A DNA stretch of 64,000 bases, from the NCBI RefSeq assembly GCF_030551255.1, contig NZ_CP130630.1, positions 5,003,501-5,067,500 on the forward strand, written 5' to 3'. The notes beneath the pieces were generated by a model that made no database searches, had not been told where the DNA came from, and worked only from the letters and a program-made list of their open reading frames with translations. Below, piece after piece: positions 42,979 to 52,178 of this stretch. Position numbers and translations under genes: made by a program. Every line of letters starts with the position of its first letter. Within the stretch, counting starts at the first letter, position 1. The stretch is from Streptomyces sp. NL15-2K (GTDB lineage: Bacteria; Actinomycetota; Actinomycetes; Streptomycetales; Streptomycetaceae).

Positions 42979-43220
42979 CCATGCCTCCCCGCGTGGATGA
43001 AAGACAGGGTGACCCCTCTCACATTGGTCTGTCGAGGGTGCGTGACCTCTTTGTGAGGGAACCGGCAGGTATGTCGTTCTCGTCTACCGCTTGAGTTCGG
43101 TCCGCACACAGGACACTGGTACATGGTTCGGACACCGCGGGGGAGCGGTGTTCCGGGCGAGGTTCACGGTTCGATAGCCGCACGGACACGGATGGCGTGC
43201 GGCACACGGAGGAGGCATCG

Positions 43221-46187
43221 GTGGCGGGCGAGTCCCCCGACAGGTCGAAGCAGCGCGAGTCGTCGGCAGAACCGACGTCGGGGAGCGCGGGTCAGGTTCC
43301 CGAAGCCAGGAGCGACTCCCCCGAGCGCCGCGACCCCCGGCTCGCGGTGGCCCGCGAATCCGGCCCCTCCACGACGAGCGGCGGCGTCGACACGGCGACG
43401 AGGGTCTTCTCGGTACGAGATCTCACGACGGATCAGGAGACGCCGCCACAGGACTCCACAGGGGCGCAGAGCGGCCCGCAGGACGCCACGGGGGCGGAGA
43501 CGCCCCAGAAGCCCGCACAGGACGCCACAGGGGCGGAGACGGCGCACAAGCCCGCACAGGACGCCACGGAGGCGGAGACGGCGCACAAGCCCGCACAGGA
43601 CGCCACGGAGGCGGAGACGGCGCACAAGCCCGCACAGGACGCCACGGAGGCGGAGACGGGCGCACAGGACGCCGCCGGGGCGGAACCGGCCGGGGTGGCG
43701 ACGAAGGACGCCGCGGTCGAGGCCGAGGAGCGGGGCGCGGCGGGCGAGGACACCGACACCGACGCCGACGGGCGGGACGCGGCGGACACCGACACCGACG
43801 CCGACGCCGACGGGCGGGACGCGGCGGGCGCAGACGCCGACGCCGACGCCGACGCCGACGAGCAGGACACGGCAGGCACGGACACCGACACCGACGCCGA
43901 CGCCGACGGGCGGGACACGGCGGGCGCAGACTCCGACACCGACGCGCCGGACACGGCGGGCACGGACACCGACGCCGACGCCGACACGCGGGACGCAGCG
44001 GGCGCAGACTCCGACACCGACAAGCCGGACACGGCAGAGACCGCTGCCGAGCCGCAGGACGGGAACGCCACCGGCCAGGACACGGCGGAGCCGGAGGTTG
44101 GCGAGGTCGTTGACCTGGATGCGGCGGAGACGGCTGCCGACGAGGCGACCAACGACGCAGCCGAGCCGGAAACCGAGCAGGACGCCACAGACTCCCCCGC
44201 CGAGCAGGCCACACGGCCCGACACCGAGCCGCAGGACGAGGAGCCGGCCCAGAACGCCGAAGAGCCGCAGGTCGACGAGGCCACCGGACAGGACGCGGCA
44301 GAAGCCGCTGCCGACGAGGCGACCAAGGACTCTGCCGAGCCGGAAGACGGCGCGGCCCTCGACGAGGTCGGTGCGAATGGTGACGCCCGGCTTCGGGATG
44401 CCGTGGCCGCGTGGGTGGCGTCGGCGGACGAGGAGCCGGAGGCGGACAGCGGTGACGCCGGTGAGGTGAAGGCCGACGGGGGCGAAGAGGCCGAGGGCGC
44501 CACGGACACGGGCGCCGAGGCCGAGGCGGAAGCCGACCGCGAGTCTCCGTCTGACGCTGAGACAGAGGCCGCCGACGCCGAGCCCGACGACAAGCCGTCC
44601 GCCACCGACAAGCCCGCCGTAGACCAGCCCACCACCACCTTCAAAGCCGTACGGCCCCCCGCGCCCGCCGTGGATCAGCCGACGACCATGCTGAAGCTGG
44701 GCGATGCCGCCAAGGACGCCAAGGACACCAAGGACGGCGAAGACGGCCGCACGCCCGAGGCCGACGTCGAGCGCACCAGCAAGTTCGTCGCGCTCAAGCC
44801 CCTCGACGACCCGGCGACGCGCAAGCCGAAGGCCGACGCCCCCGCCGACGCCACCGCCCCCTTCCCGCACGTCGGGCCGGAGCGGACCACTCAGCAGCCG
44901 TTGCCGCCGAAGCCGCCGTTGGATCTGCTGGCGGAGCTGACGAACACCCCGCCGCCGCCGGAGACCCCGGTCCGCACGCTCGTCCGCCGGGTCAAGATCT
45001 GGACCCCGCTGGTGCTGCTGCTCGCGGTCGTCTTTGCGATCGTGCAGGCCGTACGCCCGCTGCCGACCCCGTCGCTCGACCTCACCGCGAAGGACAGCTA
45101 CACCTTCGAGGGCAACAAGGTCGACATCCCGTGGCCGTCCGACGGGCAGGCCGCGCTCGACGTGCAGGGCATCGGCACGTTCGGCTCGTCCGGCGAGCAG
45201 AAGGCCGTGCCGATCGCCAGTGTCGCCAAGGTCATGACGGCGTACGTCATCCTGCGCGACCACCCCCTCAAGAGCGGCGCCCCCGGTCCGAAGATCGAGA
45301 TCGACCAGGCCGCCGAGGACCAGTCGGACGCCGGCCAGGAGTCGACCGTCGACGTGACCAAGGGCGACACCATCTCCCAGCGCGAGGCCCTGGAGAGCAT
45401 CCTGATCGCGTCCGCGAACAACGTGGCGCGATTGCTCGCCCGTTGGGACGCCGGATCGGAGAAGTCGTTCGTGGAGAAGATGAACGCCGCGGCCGACGAC
45501 CTCGGCATGACCAACACCACCTACACCGACCCCTCGGGCCTCAACAACACGACCGTCAGCACGGCCGTGGACCAGGTGAAACTGGCCAAGGCGGCGATGA
45601 AGCAGCCCGCCTTCCGCGAGGTCGCCACGATGATGTCGTACGTCGACTACAAGGGCACCAAGCACAACAACTGGAACCAGCTGGTCGGCTACAACGACGT
45701 CGTCGGCATCAAGACCGGCACCACCACCTCCGCCCTCGGCAACCTCGTCTTCGCGGCGAAGAAGGAGGTCGGCGGCGAGACGCGCACCATCGTCGGCGCC
45801 GTGGTGCGCCAGCCCGCGGGCGGCTCGGACAACACCATCCTCCAGGGCGCCCTCTCCGCGGGCGACCGGCTGATCCGGGCCGCGCAGGGCGCGCTGGAGA
45901 CCGCGACCATCCTGAAGAAGGGTGACGTCGTCGGGTACGCCGACGACGGCCTCGGCGGCCGTACACCGGTCGTCGTCACCAAGGACGTCACGGCCGTCGG
46001 CTGGGCGGATCTGACCGTCAAGCTGACGTTCGCGGCCGATGACCTGCCGCACACGGCGAAGGCCGGCACCCCGGTGGGCTCGCTCACCGTCGGCGACGGC
46101 TCCGGCAGCGCCGTCAAGGTCCCGGTCGCCCTGCAGAAGGACCTCGTGGAGCCGGGCTTCACGGACAAGTTGACGCGCCTCGGCTGA
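43221..46187 (+). CDS. Membrane-anchored D-alanyl-D-alanine carboxypeptidase (S11) with long acidic cytoplasmic tail
   Basis: 988-residue penicillin-binding protein that trims the terminal D-Ala of peptidoglycan stem peptides. Residues 1-590 are disordered and acidic, with 13-residue repeats (KPAQDATEAETAH) and Asp-Thr-Asp-Ala runs. A single span (IWTPLVLLLAVVFAIVQAV, ~593-611) leads to the extracellular S11 domain with Ser667-Val-Ala-Lys670, Ser731-Ala-Asn733 and Lys831-Thr-Gly833. GTG at 43221 has GGAGGA upstream (the frame opens earlier at 43197). Homologues normally have a shorter acidic tail, so the repeats look expanded. Followed by a 14-bp-stem terminator. Confidence 0.92.
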   Translation: MAGESPDRSKQRESSAEPTSGSAGQVPEARSDSPERRDPRLAVARESGPSTTSGGVDTATRVFSVRDLTTDQETPPQDSTGAQSGPQDATGAETPQKPAQDATGAETAHKPAQDATEAETAHKPAQDATEAETAHKPAQDATEAETGAQDAAGAEPAGVATKDAAVEAEERGAAGEDTDTDADGRDAADTDTDADADGRDAAGADADADADADEQDTAGTDTDTDADADGRDTAGADSDTDAPDTAGTDTDADADTRDAAGADSDTDKPDTAETAAEPQDGNATGQDTAEPEVGEVVDLDAAETAADEATNDAAEPETEQDATDSPAEQATRPDTEPQDEEPAQNAEEPQVDEATGQDAAEAAADEATKDSAEPEDGAALDEVGANGDARLRDAVAAWVASADEEPEADSGDAGEVKADGGEEAEGATDTGAEAEAEADRESPSDAETEAADAEPDDKPSATDKPAVDQPTTTFKAVRPPAPAVDQPTTMLKLGDAAKDAKDTKDGEDGRTPEADVERTSKFVALKPLDDPATRKPKADAPADATAPFPHVGPERTTQQPLPPKPPLDLLAELTNTPPPPETPVRTLVRRVKIWTPLVLLLAVVFAIVQAVRPLPTPSLDLTAKDSYTFEGNKVDIPWPSDGQAALDVQGIGTFGSSGEQKAVPIASVAKVMTAYVILRDHPLKSGAPGPKIEIDQAAEDQSDAGQESTVDVTKGDTISQREALESILIASANNVARLLARWDAGSEKSFVEKMNAAADDLGMTNTTYTDPSGLNNTTVSTAVDQVKLAKAAMKQPAFREVATMMSYVDYKGTKHNNWNQLVGYNDVVGIKTGTTTSALGNLVFAAKKEVGGETRTIVGAVVRQPAGGSDNTILQGALSAGDRLIRAAQGALETATILKKGDVVGYADDGLGGRTPVVVTKDVTAVGWADLTVKLTFAADDLPHTAKAGTPVGSLTVGDGSGSAVKVPVALQKDLVEPGFTDKLTRLG
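43509..43664 (+). repeat. 39-bp tandem coding repeat
   Basis: Four near-identical 39-bp units starting AAGCCCGCACAGGACGCCAC at 43509, 43548, 43587 and 43626 encode KPAQDAT(G/E)AETAH. They are followed (~43745-44040) by Asp-rich GACACCGACGCC-type repeats. Confidence 0.9.
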
Positions 46188-46212
46188 TAAGAGCCGCCAA
46201 GTGACCGCCACG

Positions 46213-46252
46213 CCCCGCCGACCGGAGCCCGCCCTGGTTCCGGTCGGCGGGG
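46213..46252. terminator. 14-bp perfect stem terminator
   Basis: CCCCGCCGACCGGA (46213-46226) pairs with TCCGGTCGGCGGGG (46239-46252) around a 12-nt loop, 26 bp after the carboxypeptidase stop. Confidence 0.85.
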
Positions 46253-46360
46253 TGCGTGCTAGCGTCACGAAACGGGACAGAAACGCGGCGGGTCACTCAC
46301 GGGACGCGGCCGGGAACAGTACGAGAACAAAAGACGGGACACCACGGGGAGTGCCTTCAG

Positions 46361-48364
46361 GTGGCCACTGCGGAGCCGACACGCGCCGACGACACCGATC
46401 CGGGCCCGGGAACCGGCCCGCGAATACGCGTGTCCGCACCTGACACCGAGGACCGCGAGAGACCCTCCACCCCCTCCACGGGCCAGACCCGAGAGTCCTC
46501 CGAGTCCCCCAAGCCCGCCAAGCCCGCCGAGTCCGCAAAGCCCTCGGAATCGGCCAAGTCACCGGAGCCCGCCAAGTCGGACGAGTCCGCCCAGTCCTCG
46601 CTCAGGACCGCCTTCCTGGCCCTGCGTGAGCGTCTGCTGCGCCACCCCGTCCTCTGGGTCACCGTCCTCGCCGGCGCGCTCCACGTCGTCTGGTTCTTCA
46701 CGTTCGCCAACAGCGGCGGCGACCTGGCGGCGCAGGACGCGTGGGCCGAGTTCGTCGGCCGGCACCCGGACTCGGCGTACAACCTCGCCTGGTACGGCGG
46801 CATGCACCCGGTGTCGTACAGCGTGGTGTCGCCGTATCTGATGTCGGTCCTCGGCGTCCGTACGACGATGATGATCGCGGGAACGCTCTCCGCCGGGCTG
46901 CTGACGATGCTCCTCATCCGCAGCCTCCCCCACTCTCGGCTTCGCTCGAGCGGGGGGACCCCCATCGTGAGGAACCCCCTGTGGGCGTCCCTGGCGGGCG
47001 TGTTCGCGTTCCTGTGCAACGCGGCGTCCGGGCGGGTGACGTTCGGCCTCGGCACGATGTTCGCGCTGGGCGCGGTCGCCGTCGTCTTCTGCTGGCCGTA
47101 CCGCTGGCGCTACAAACGCTGGGCCAAGGCCCTGTGCGCGGCCCCGCTCGCCGCGCTCGCCACCATGGCGTCCCCCGTCGCGGGCCTGTTCGTGGGCCTG
47201 GTGGCGGTGGCGTTGTTCCTGCAGAAACGCCGGCCGGGCGCCTGGGCGCTGGGCATCGCGCCCACGGCCGTCGTCGCGGTGTCCGCCTGGCTGTTCCCGT
47301 TCTCCGGCACCCAGCCGATGAAGGTCGGCTCGGTGATCCTCCCGCTGGCGTACGCGCTGCTGGTCCTCTTCCTCGTCCCGAAGGAGTGGAAGACGGTCCG
47401 GATCACGTCCGCGGTGTACGCCGTCGGAATCGTCCTGGTCTGGCTGGTCAGCTCGCAGATCGGATCCAACATCTCGCGCCTCGCGATGCTGTTCGCGGGG
47501 GTGGCCCTGGCTGCCGCGCTGCCGTTCGCGGTGCCGCGCACCCTCAAGTGGTACGCGATCGTGGTGGCCTTCGTCGGTTTCACCGCCTGGATCGGCTTCA
47601 AGTCGGTCGACGACATCGTCCACACCACCCCGGCCGCCTCCTGGGCGCGCGAGCTGGCGCCGCTCGTCAACGAGCTCCAGGAGGTCGGCGCCGAGAAGGG
47701 CCGCGTGGAGGTCGTACCGGCCCGCTCCCACCGCGAGGCCTCCGCCCTCGCCCCGTACGTCAACCTGGCCCGCGGCTGGAACCGCCAGGCCGACATGGAG
47801 CGCAACCCCCTCTTCTACGACGACACGCTCAACTCGGCGAACTACCACGAATGGCTCAAGCGCTGGGCCGTGCACTTCGTGGTGCTGCCGAAGGACGAGC
47901 CGGACGGCGACGGGGGCGAGCGCGAGCGTGAGCTGGTGCAGCGGGGCATGCCGTATCTGAAGCAGATCTGGGGCGACGCCAACTGGCAGCTGTTCCGGGT
48001 GACGGACCCGACGCCGCTCGCCGAGCCGAACACCGTCGTGGACCGTGCCGCGCAGGGCGAGATGACGATGCGGGTGAGTCAGCCGGGCCGGATCCTCATC
48101 CGCATCCCGTACTCGCCCTGGCTGAGCATCGTCGACGCCAAGGGCAACAGGCTGAAGCCGCCTCAGGAGACGAAGGAGTCCAAGAACCGCCCCGACGGCA
48201 TGCCGAAGTCGTACGACAACGTCAACGGCTGTCTGATGGAGACGGAGGAGGACGCCGACGGCGACCGCTGGACCATGCTGCTCGCGCCGAAGGCGGGGAC
48301 GTACCGGCTGGCGGCGCCATACGCGGTCCAGCGCGGCACGCCCTGCCCGGACGAGTGGAAATAG
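46361..48364 (+). CDS. Multi-pass membrane protein, glycosyltransferase-39/MFS-like topology
   Basis: 667-residue integral membrane protein. A ~75-residue Lys/Pro/Ser/Glu-rich N-terminus (AKPAESAKPSESAKSPEPAK) precedes about ten spans starting LWVTVLAGALHVVWFFTF. An external loop has WAEFVGRHPDSAYNLAWYGG. The C-terminal ~200 residues (ASALAPYVNLARGWNRQADM, NYHEWLKRWAVHFVVLPK) form an extracytoplasmic domain as in actinobacterial polyprenyl-sugar transferases. Enzymatic role is not shown. GTG at 46361 follows GGGGAG. It lies just after the carboxypeptidase, so a cell-envelope role is reasonable. Confidence 0.75.
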   Translation: MATAEPTRADDTDPGPGTGPRIRVSAPDTEDRERPSTPSTGQTRESSESPKPAKPAESAKPSESAKSPEPAKSDESAQSSLRTAFLALRERLLRHPVLWVTVLAGALHVVWFFTFANSGGDLAAQDAWAEFVGRHPDSAYNLAWYGGMHPVSYSVVSPYLMSVLGVRTTMMIAGTLSAGLLTMLLIRSLPHSRLRSSGGTPIVRNPLWASLAGVFAFLCNAASGRVTFGLGTMFALGAVAVVFCWPYRWRYKRWAKALCAAPLAALATMASPVAGLFVGLVAVALFLQKRRPGAWALGIAPTAVVAVSAWLFPFSGTQPMKVGSVILPLAYALLVLFLVPKEWKTVRITSAVYAVGIVLVWLVSSQIGSNISRLAMLFAGVALAAALPFAVPRTLKWYAIVVAFVGFTAWIGFKSVDDIVHTTPAASWARELAPLVNELQEVGAEKGRVEVVPARSHREASALAPYVNLARGWNRQADMERNPLFYDDTLNSANYHEWLKRWAVHFVVLPKDEPDGDGGERERELVQRGMPYLKQIWGDANWQLFRVTDPTPLAEPNTVVDRAAQGEMTMRVSQPGRILIRIPYSPWLSIVDAKGNRLKPPQETKESKNRPDGMPKSYDNVNGCLMETEEDADGDRWTMLLAPKAGTYRLAAPYAVQRGTPCPDEWK

Positions 48365-48388
48365 TCGGTTCGCAATCACTCTCCCAAT

Positions 48389-48403
48389 CTGACGTTTCGT
48401 CAG
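48389..48403. promoter_or_regulatory. TetR-type operator, site 1
   Basis: CTGACG TTT CGTCAG, a perfect dyad 13 bp before the DABB gene start. The same arms recur before the SDR gene at 49491, implying one shared repressor. Confidence 0.75.
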
Positions 48404-48416
48404 CTACACCGGATCC

Positions 48417-49319
48417 ATGACCGACAACGGATCCATGGCCGACAACGGGCCCACGACCGACGACGCGACGCACACACCTGAAACCCGCAGCCACCTGTAC
48501 GCGGAACTGGCCGCCGTAGGCCCCTACGGAGCCGACCTCGGGCACGCCCTCATCACCATGGTCGAACCGCACCCCGGCCGGGAGCGCGAATACAATCGCT
48601 GGTACGAAGACGACCACTACATCGCCGGCGCGATGGCCATGCCGTGGATGTACGCCGGACGCCGCTGGGTCGCGACCCGGGATCTGCAACTCCTGCGCTA
48701 CCCGGAGACCTCCACCGTCGCGCAGCCGATGACGGCGGGATGCTACATATCCGTCTACTGGATGACCGCCGGCCGCTACGCCGACCACATGCGCTGGACC
48801 GTCGGCATCAACAAACGCCTCAACCGCGACCACCGCGTCTTCCAGGACCGCACGCACATCTTCACGGCCTTCCAGGACCACGCGGCGACCGTCTACCGCG
48901 ACGGCGACCACGGCCCGCGTGACATCCACGCCCTCGACCACCCCTACGCCGGGCTCGTCGTCCAGGTCATCGACGCCGACTCCCCCGGCAGGCGCGGGGA
49001 ACTGCTCGCGTGGCTGCGCGACGACCACCTTCCGAAGCGGCTGGCGGGCTCCCCCGCCGCCATGGTGGCCGTCTTCACGCCGACGCCGCTGCCCTTGGAC
49101 CGCATGACCTACGTCAAGCAGGTCGAGGGCGTCGACACCCGCCTGACCCTGCTGTGGTTCCTCCAGCACGATCCCCGCGACAACTGGAGCGACCACTTCG
49201 CGGACCTGGACACGGCAGTGGGGGCATCAGGCCTGGGCGACGTGCGGTTCGTCGCACCGTTCATCCCGACGGTGCCTGGGACGGACCGTTACGTGGACGA
49301 GCTGAGAGGTTCGGCGTAG
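48417..49319 (+). CDS. Tandem dimeric alpha/beta-barrel (EthD-like) protein
   Basis: 300-residue conserved protein. Two halves share a pattern: a beta-strand, then a W(Y/L)(E/R)DDH motif (NRWYEDDHYIAGAMAM and LAWLRDDHLPKRLAGS), as in EthD/DABB-fold proteins where a His after the acidic pair is common. No signal peptide or membrane span. The first 12 codons are duplicated in tandem (GGATCCATG.CCGACAAC twice), so ATG at 48435 is an alternative start. It shares its operator with the downstream SDR gene and may act in the same catabolic or detoxifying route with the symporter. Confidence 0.6.
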   Translation: MTDNGSMADNGPTTDDATHTPETRSHLYAELAAVGPYGADLGHALITMVEPHPGREREYNRWYEDDHYIAGAMAMPWMYAGRRWVATRDLQLLRYPETSTVAQPMTAGCYISVYWMTAGRYADHMRWTVGINKRLNRDHRVFQDRTHIFTAFQDHAATVYRDGDHGPRDIHALDHPYAGLVVQVIDADSPGRRGELLAWLRDDHLPKRLAGSPAAMVAVFTPTPLPLDRMTYVKQVEGVDTRLTLLWFLQHDPRDNWSDHFADLDTAVGASGLGDVRFVAPFIPTVPGTDRYVDELRGSA

Positions 49320-49409
49320 TGACGGAAGGCGTCCCGCGTGCGGTGGATGTCGTACAGGTCGTCCAGGCCATGGCGCGCGCCGCCGAGTCACAGCGCTGAT
49401 CCCTGTAGT

Positions 49410-49456
49410 GAGACAGCGGAATGAAGCCGCGTAACGAGACAGCGGAATGAAGCCGC
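49410..49456 (+). repeat. 21-bp direct duplication
   Basis: A 21-bp unit beginning GAGACAGCGGAATGAAGCCG occurs at 49410-49430 and 49436-49456, separated by 5 bp, in the leader before the SDR operator. Confidence 0.85.
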
Positions 49457-49490
49457 CCAGAGCTTCCCTCTTCCTGTGGTCGCCCCTACT

Positions 49491-49505
49491 CTGACGCTCC
49501 GTCAG
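49491..49505. promoter_or_regulatory. TetR-type operator, site 2
   Basis: CTGACG CTC CGTCAG, a perfect dyad 29 bp before the SDR start, with arms identical to the site at 48389. Confidence 0.75.
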
Positions 49506-49534
49506 ATAATGCGCCAGGATCGGGGAGGCCACCG

Positions 49535-50320
49535 ATGGCACTGCTCACGGACAAGACCGTCGTCGTGTCGGGAGTCGGCGCCGGGCTCGGTCACCAGGTC
49601 GCGGCGGCCGTCGTACGGGACGGCGGGAACGCGGTGCTCGGGGCGCGGACGGAGGCGAACCTCGCCAAGAGCGCGGCCGAGATCGATCCGGACGGGGCGC
49701 ACACCGCGTACCGGGCGACCGATGTCACGGACGAGGGGCAGTGCGAGGCGCTGGCGGCGCTGGCCCGGGAGCGGTTCGGGCGGATCGACGCCGTCGTCCA
49801 TGTGGCCGCCCTGGACAGTTACTTCGGCGGGCTGGAGGACGCCGACTTCGCCACCTGGCAGTCGGTGATCGACGTGAACCTGCTGGGGACACTGCGGATG
49901 ACCCGGGCCTGCCTGCCGGGGCTGAAGGAGCGCGGCGGCTCGGTGGTCTTCATCGGGACGCAGTCGGCGGTGGCGGCCCCGTCGCAGGTACGGCAGGCGG
50001 CGTACGCGGCCTCGAAAGGGGCGCTGACGAGTGCGATGTACTCGCTGGCGAGGGAGCTGGGCCCTGACCGCGTCCGCGTCAACACGGTGCTGCCGGGCTG
50101 GATGTGGGGCCCGCCGGTGCGGGCGTACGTCCAGTTCACGGCGCAGACGGAGGGCGTCCCGGAGGACGAGGTCCTGAAGCGCCTCACCGACCGGATGGCG
50201 CTGCCGGAGCTGGCCTCGGACGCGGACGTGGCGGACGCGGCGGTGTTCCTGGCCTCGGACCGGGCGCGGGCGATCACAGGGCAGTCGCTACTCGTCAACG
50301 CCGGGGAGCTGATGCGCTGA
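49535..50320 (+). CDS. Short-chain dehydrogenase/reductase
   Basis: 261-residue classical SDR. The cofactor motif is VVSGVGAGLGHQVAAAV, a VNLLGTLRMT segment follows, and the catalytic Ser (FIGTQSAVAAP) and Tyr/Lys (YAASKGALTS) are present, ending ITGQSLLVNAGELM. An Arg after the first strand (GARTEAN) favours NADP(H). ATG has GGGGAGG upstream. It shares its operator with the DABB gene and precedes the sodium:solute symporter, suggesting uptake and oxidation of an organic substrate. Confidence 0.92.
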   Translation: MALLTDKTVVVSGVGAGLGHQVAAAVVRDGGNAVLGARTEANLAKSAAEIDPDGAHTAYRATDVTDEGQCEALAALARERFGRIDAVVHVAALDSYFGGLEDADFATWQSVIDVNLLGTLRMTRACLPGLKERGGSVVFIGTQSAVAAPSQVRQAAYAASKGALTSAMYSLARELGPDRVRVNTVLPGWMWGPPVRAYVQFTAQTEGVPEDEVLKRLTDRMALPELASDADVADAAVFLASDRARAITGQSLLVNAGELMR

Positions 50321-50481
50321 CCTGACCTTTTCAGCCAACTCTCGCATTCACATATACAAACCCAGGCCATAACGCAGAACAATTTTACGTGCTCTTGACC
50401 CTCCTCTTGCTTGCCGTGAGCACGCCACCCCACTCAGAGTTCACATGCCTGACCCTGGCGGCGGACCCTGGAAGGGGGCCC

Positions 50482-52056
50482 ATGAACAGTCTCGACTGGG
50501 CCGTGCTCATCGGCTACTTCGGCGTGATGGTCGCAATCGGCGTGTGGTCGCACAAGCGTGTGGACAACGTCAGCGACTTCTTCACCGCCGGAGGCAAGAT
50601 GCCCTGGTGGCTCTCCGGCATCTCGCACCACATGTCGGGCTACAGCGCGGTGATGTTCACCGGCTACGCGGGCATCGCCTACACCTACGGCGTCACCTCC
50701 TTCGTCACCTGGTCGTTCCCGATCGCGCTCGGCATCGCCATCGGGTCGCAGTTGTTCGCACCGCGCATCAACCGGTTACGGTCCAGGCTCCATGTGGCCT
50801 CCCCGCTGGAGTACCTGAAGAACCGTTACGACCTGAAGACCCAGCAGGCGCTGGCCTGGTCCGGCATGCTGCTGAAGATCGTGGACGTGGGCGCGAAGTG
50901 GGCCGCGATCGCCACGCTGCTGTCCGTCTTCACCGGCATCTCCCTGAACCAGGGCATCCTCATCACCGGCACCATCACGGCGGTCTACTGCACGATCGGC
51001 GGCCTGTGGGCTGACGCGCTGACCGAGCTGGGCCAGTTCGTCATCCAGCTCCTCGCCGGTGTCGCGATGTTCATCGCCGTGGTCGTGGAACTCGGTGACA
51101 GGAACATCGGGTTCATCGACGCCTGGGACCAGCCGGCGCTGCAGGGCCATGAGAAACCGCTGGTCGCCGACTACGGCGCGGTGTTCCTGCTGGCCTTCCT
51201 CTTCATCAAGCTCTTCGAGTACAACGGCGGCATGCTCAACCAGGCCCAGCGCTACATGGCCACCTCCAGCCCCCGCGAGGCGGCGCGTTCGGCCCGGCTG
51301 TCGGCGGTGCTGTGGCTCGTCTGGCCGCTGGTCCTGTTCTACCCGATGTGGATGTCGCCGCTGCTGGTGAAGGCGCAGAAGCCGGACGGCTCGGACTCGT
51401 ACGGCCTGATGACCGAACAGCTCCTGCCGCACGGCCTGTTGGGCCTGGTCATCGTCGGCTTCTTCTCGCACACCATGGCCATGTGCTCCTCCGACGCCAA
51501 CGCCATCGCGGCCGTCTTCACCCGGGACTGCGCGCCGGTGATATCGGCGCGGGCGCGGGCGTGGAGCCAGCGGACGGGCCTGATCGCGGCCCGGATCGCG
51601 ACGGTCGTCTTCCTCGGCCTGTCCATGGCGGCGGCCACGCAGGTCAACTCGCCCGCCTTCAAGGACATCATCACGGTCGTCATCAAGTGGGTCGCCGGCC
51701 TCATGGGCCCGATGGCCATCCCGATGATGCTGGGCCTGCTGCGCCCGTTCCGCCGCTCCGGCCCGACCGCGGCGCTGGTCAGCTGGTCCATGGGCCTGTT
51801 CGCCTTCTGGCTGGTCAACTACCCCATCAACTGGAACGTCGACGGCGGCGTCCCGCTCCAGTACCAGGTGTCGATCCCGCTGGCCGTCTCGCTGATCCTC
51901 TACATCCTCGTCGGCTTCCTGAGGCCGGAGGACACCCCGGAACGCCTCGCGATCATCGAGAAGATCAACACGGACGACGACGGAACGGCCGCGGCGGCGA
52001 TCCCGACGCCGGCCGATCCGATGGACGACGCGATGCGCGCACCGGTGAAGGACTGA
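50482..52056 (+). CDS. Sodium:solute symporter (SSS family)
   Basis: 524-residue Na+-coupled symporter with about 13 spans: LDWAVLIGYFGVMVAIGVWS, the SSS start DFFTAGGKMPWWLSGISHHM, SGYSAVMFTGYAGIAYTYG and the central AMCSSDANAIAAVFTRD. The SSS family carries sugars, carboxylates, vitamins or amino acids; this resembles sugar/unknown-solute members. Start is ATG at 50482 behind AGGGGG. The AT-richer leader (50325-50400) with TTGACC likely holds its promoter. Confidence 0.9.
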   Translation: MNSLDWAVLIGYFGVMVAIGVWSHKRVDNVSDFFTAGGKMPWWLSGISHHMSGYSAVMFTGYAGIAYTYGVTSFVTWSFPIALGIAIGSQLFAPRINRLRSRLHVASPLEYLKNRYDLKTQQALAWSGMLLKIVDVGAKWAAIATLLSVFTGISLNQGILITGTITAVYCTIGGLWADALTELGQFVIQLLAGVAMFIAVVVELGDRNIGFIDAWDQPALQGHEKPLVADYGAVFLLAFLFIKLFEYNGGMLNQAQRYMATSSPREAARSARLSAVLWLVWPLVLFYPMWMSPLLVKAQKPDGSDSYGLMTEQLLPHGLLGLVIVGFFSHTMAMCSSDANAIAAVFTRDCAPVISARARAWSQRTGLIAARIATVVFLGLSMAAATQVNSPAFKDIITVVIKWVAGLMGPMAIPMMLGLLRPFRRSGPTAALVSWSMGLFAFWLVNYPINWNVDGGVPLQYQVSIPLAVSLILYILVGFLRPEDTPERLAIIEKINTDDDGTAAAAIPTPADPMDDAMRAPVKD

Positions 52057-52130
52057 CGCCGCGCGCGGCGAACCTGAGGTCTCCTCAACTCCCTTGGCTC
52101 GAATGGGAAATGACCTTTGCCGGATCATTG

Positions 52131-52177
52131 CCACCTGATCACTCAAAAGTTCAACAGACCGCTGTGTGATCAGGTGG
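52131..52177 (+). promoter_or_regulatory. Inverted repeat covering the RBS of the propeller gene
   Basis: CCACCTGATCAC (52131-52142) and GTGATCAGGTGG (52166-52177) are perfect 12-bp arms 23 nt apart. The right arm ends 1 nt before the ATG and contains the only SD-like sequence (AGGTGG). As RNA it would hide the ribosome site; as DNA it could be an operator. Confidence 0.65.
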
Positions 52178-52178
52178 T

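Noticed and set aside
41990..42982. Large minus-strand frame overlapping the GPP34 gene
   Set aside because: Out-of-frame reading of GPP34; the 42223-42978 frame carries the family motifs and RBS.
43509..43664. CRISPR-like regular repeats
   Set aside because: Units are contiguous without spacers and in frame inside a gene.
43164..46268. 1,034-codon frame antisense to the carboxypeptidase
   Set aside because: Repeats of the acidic tail read backwards; no motif.
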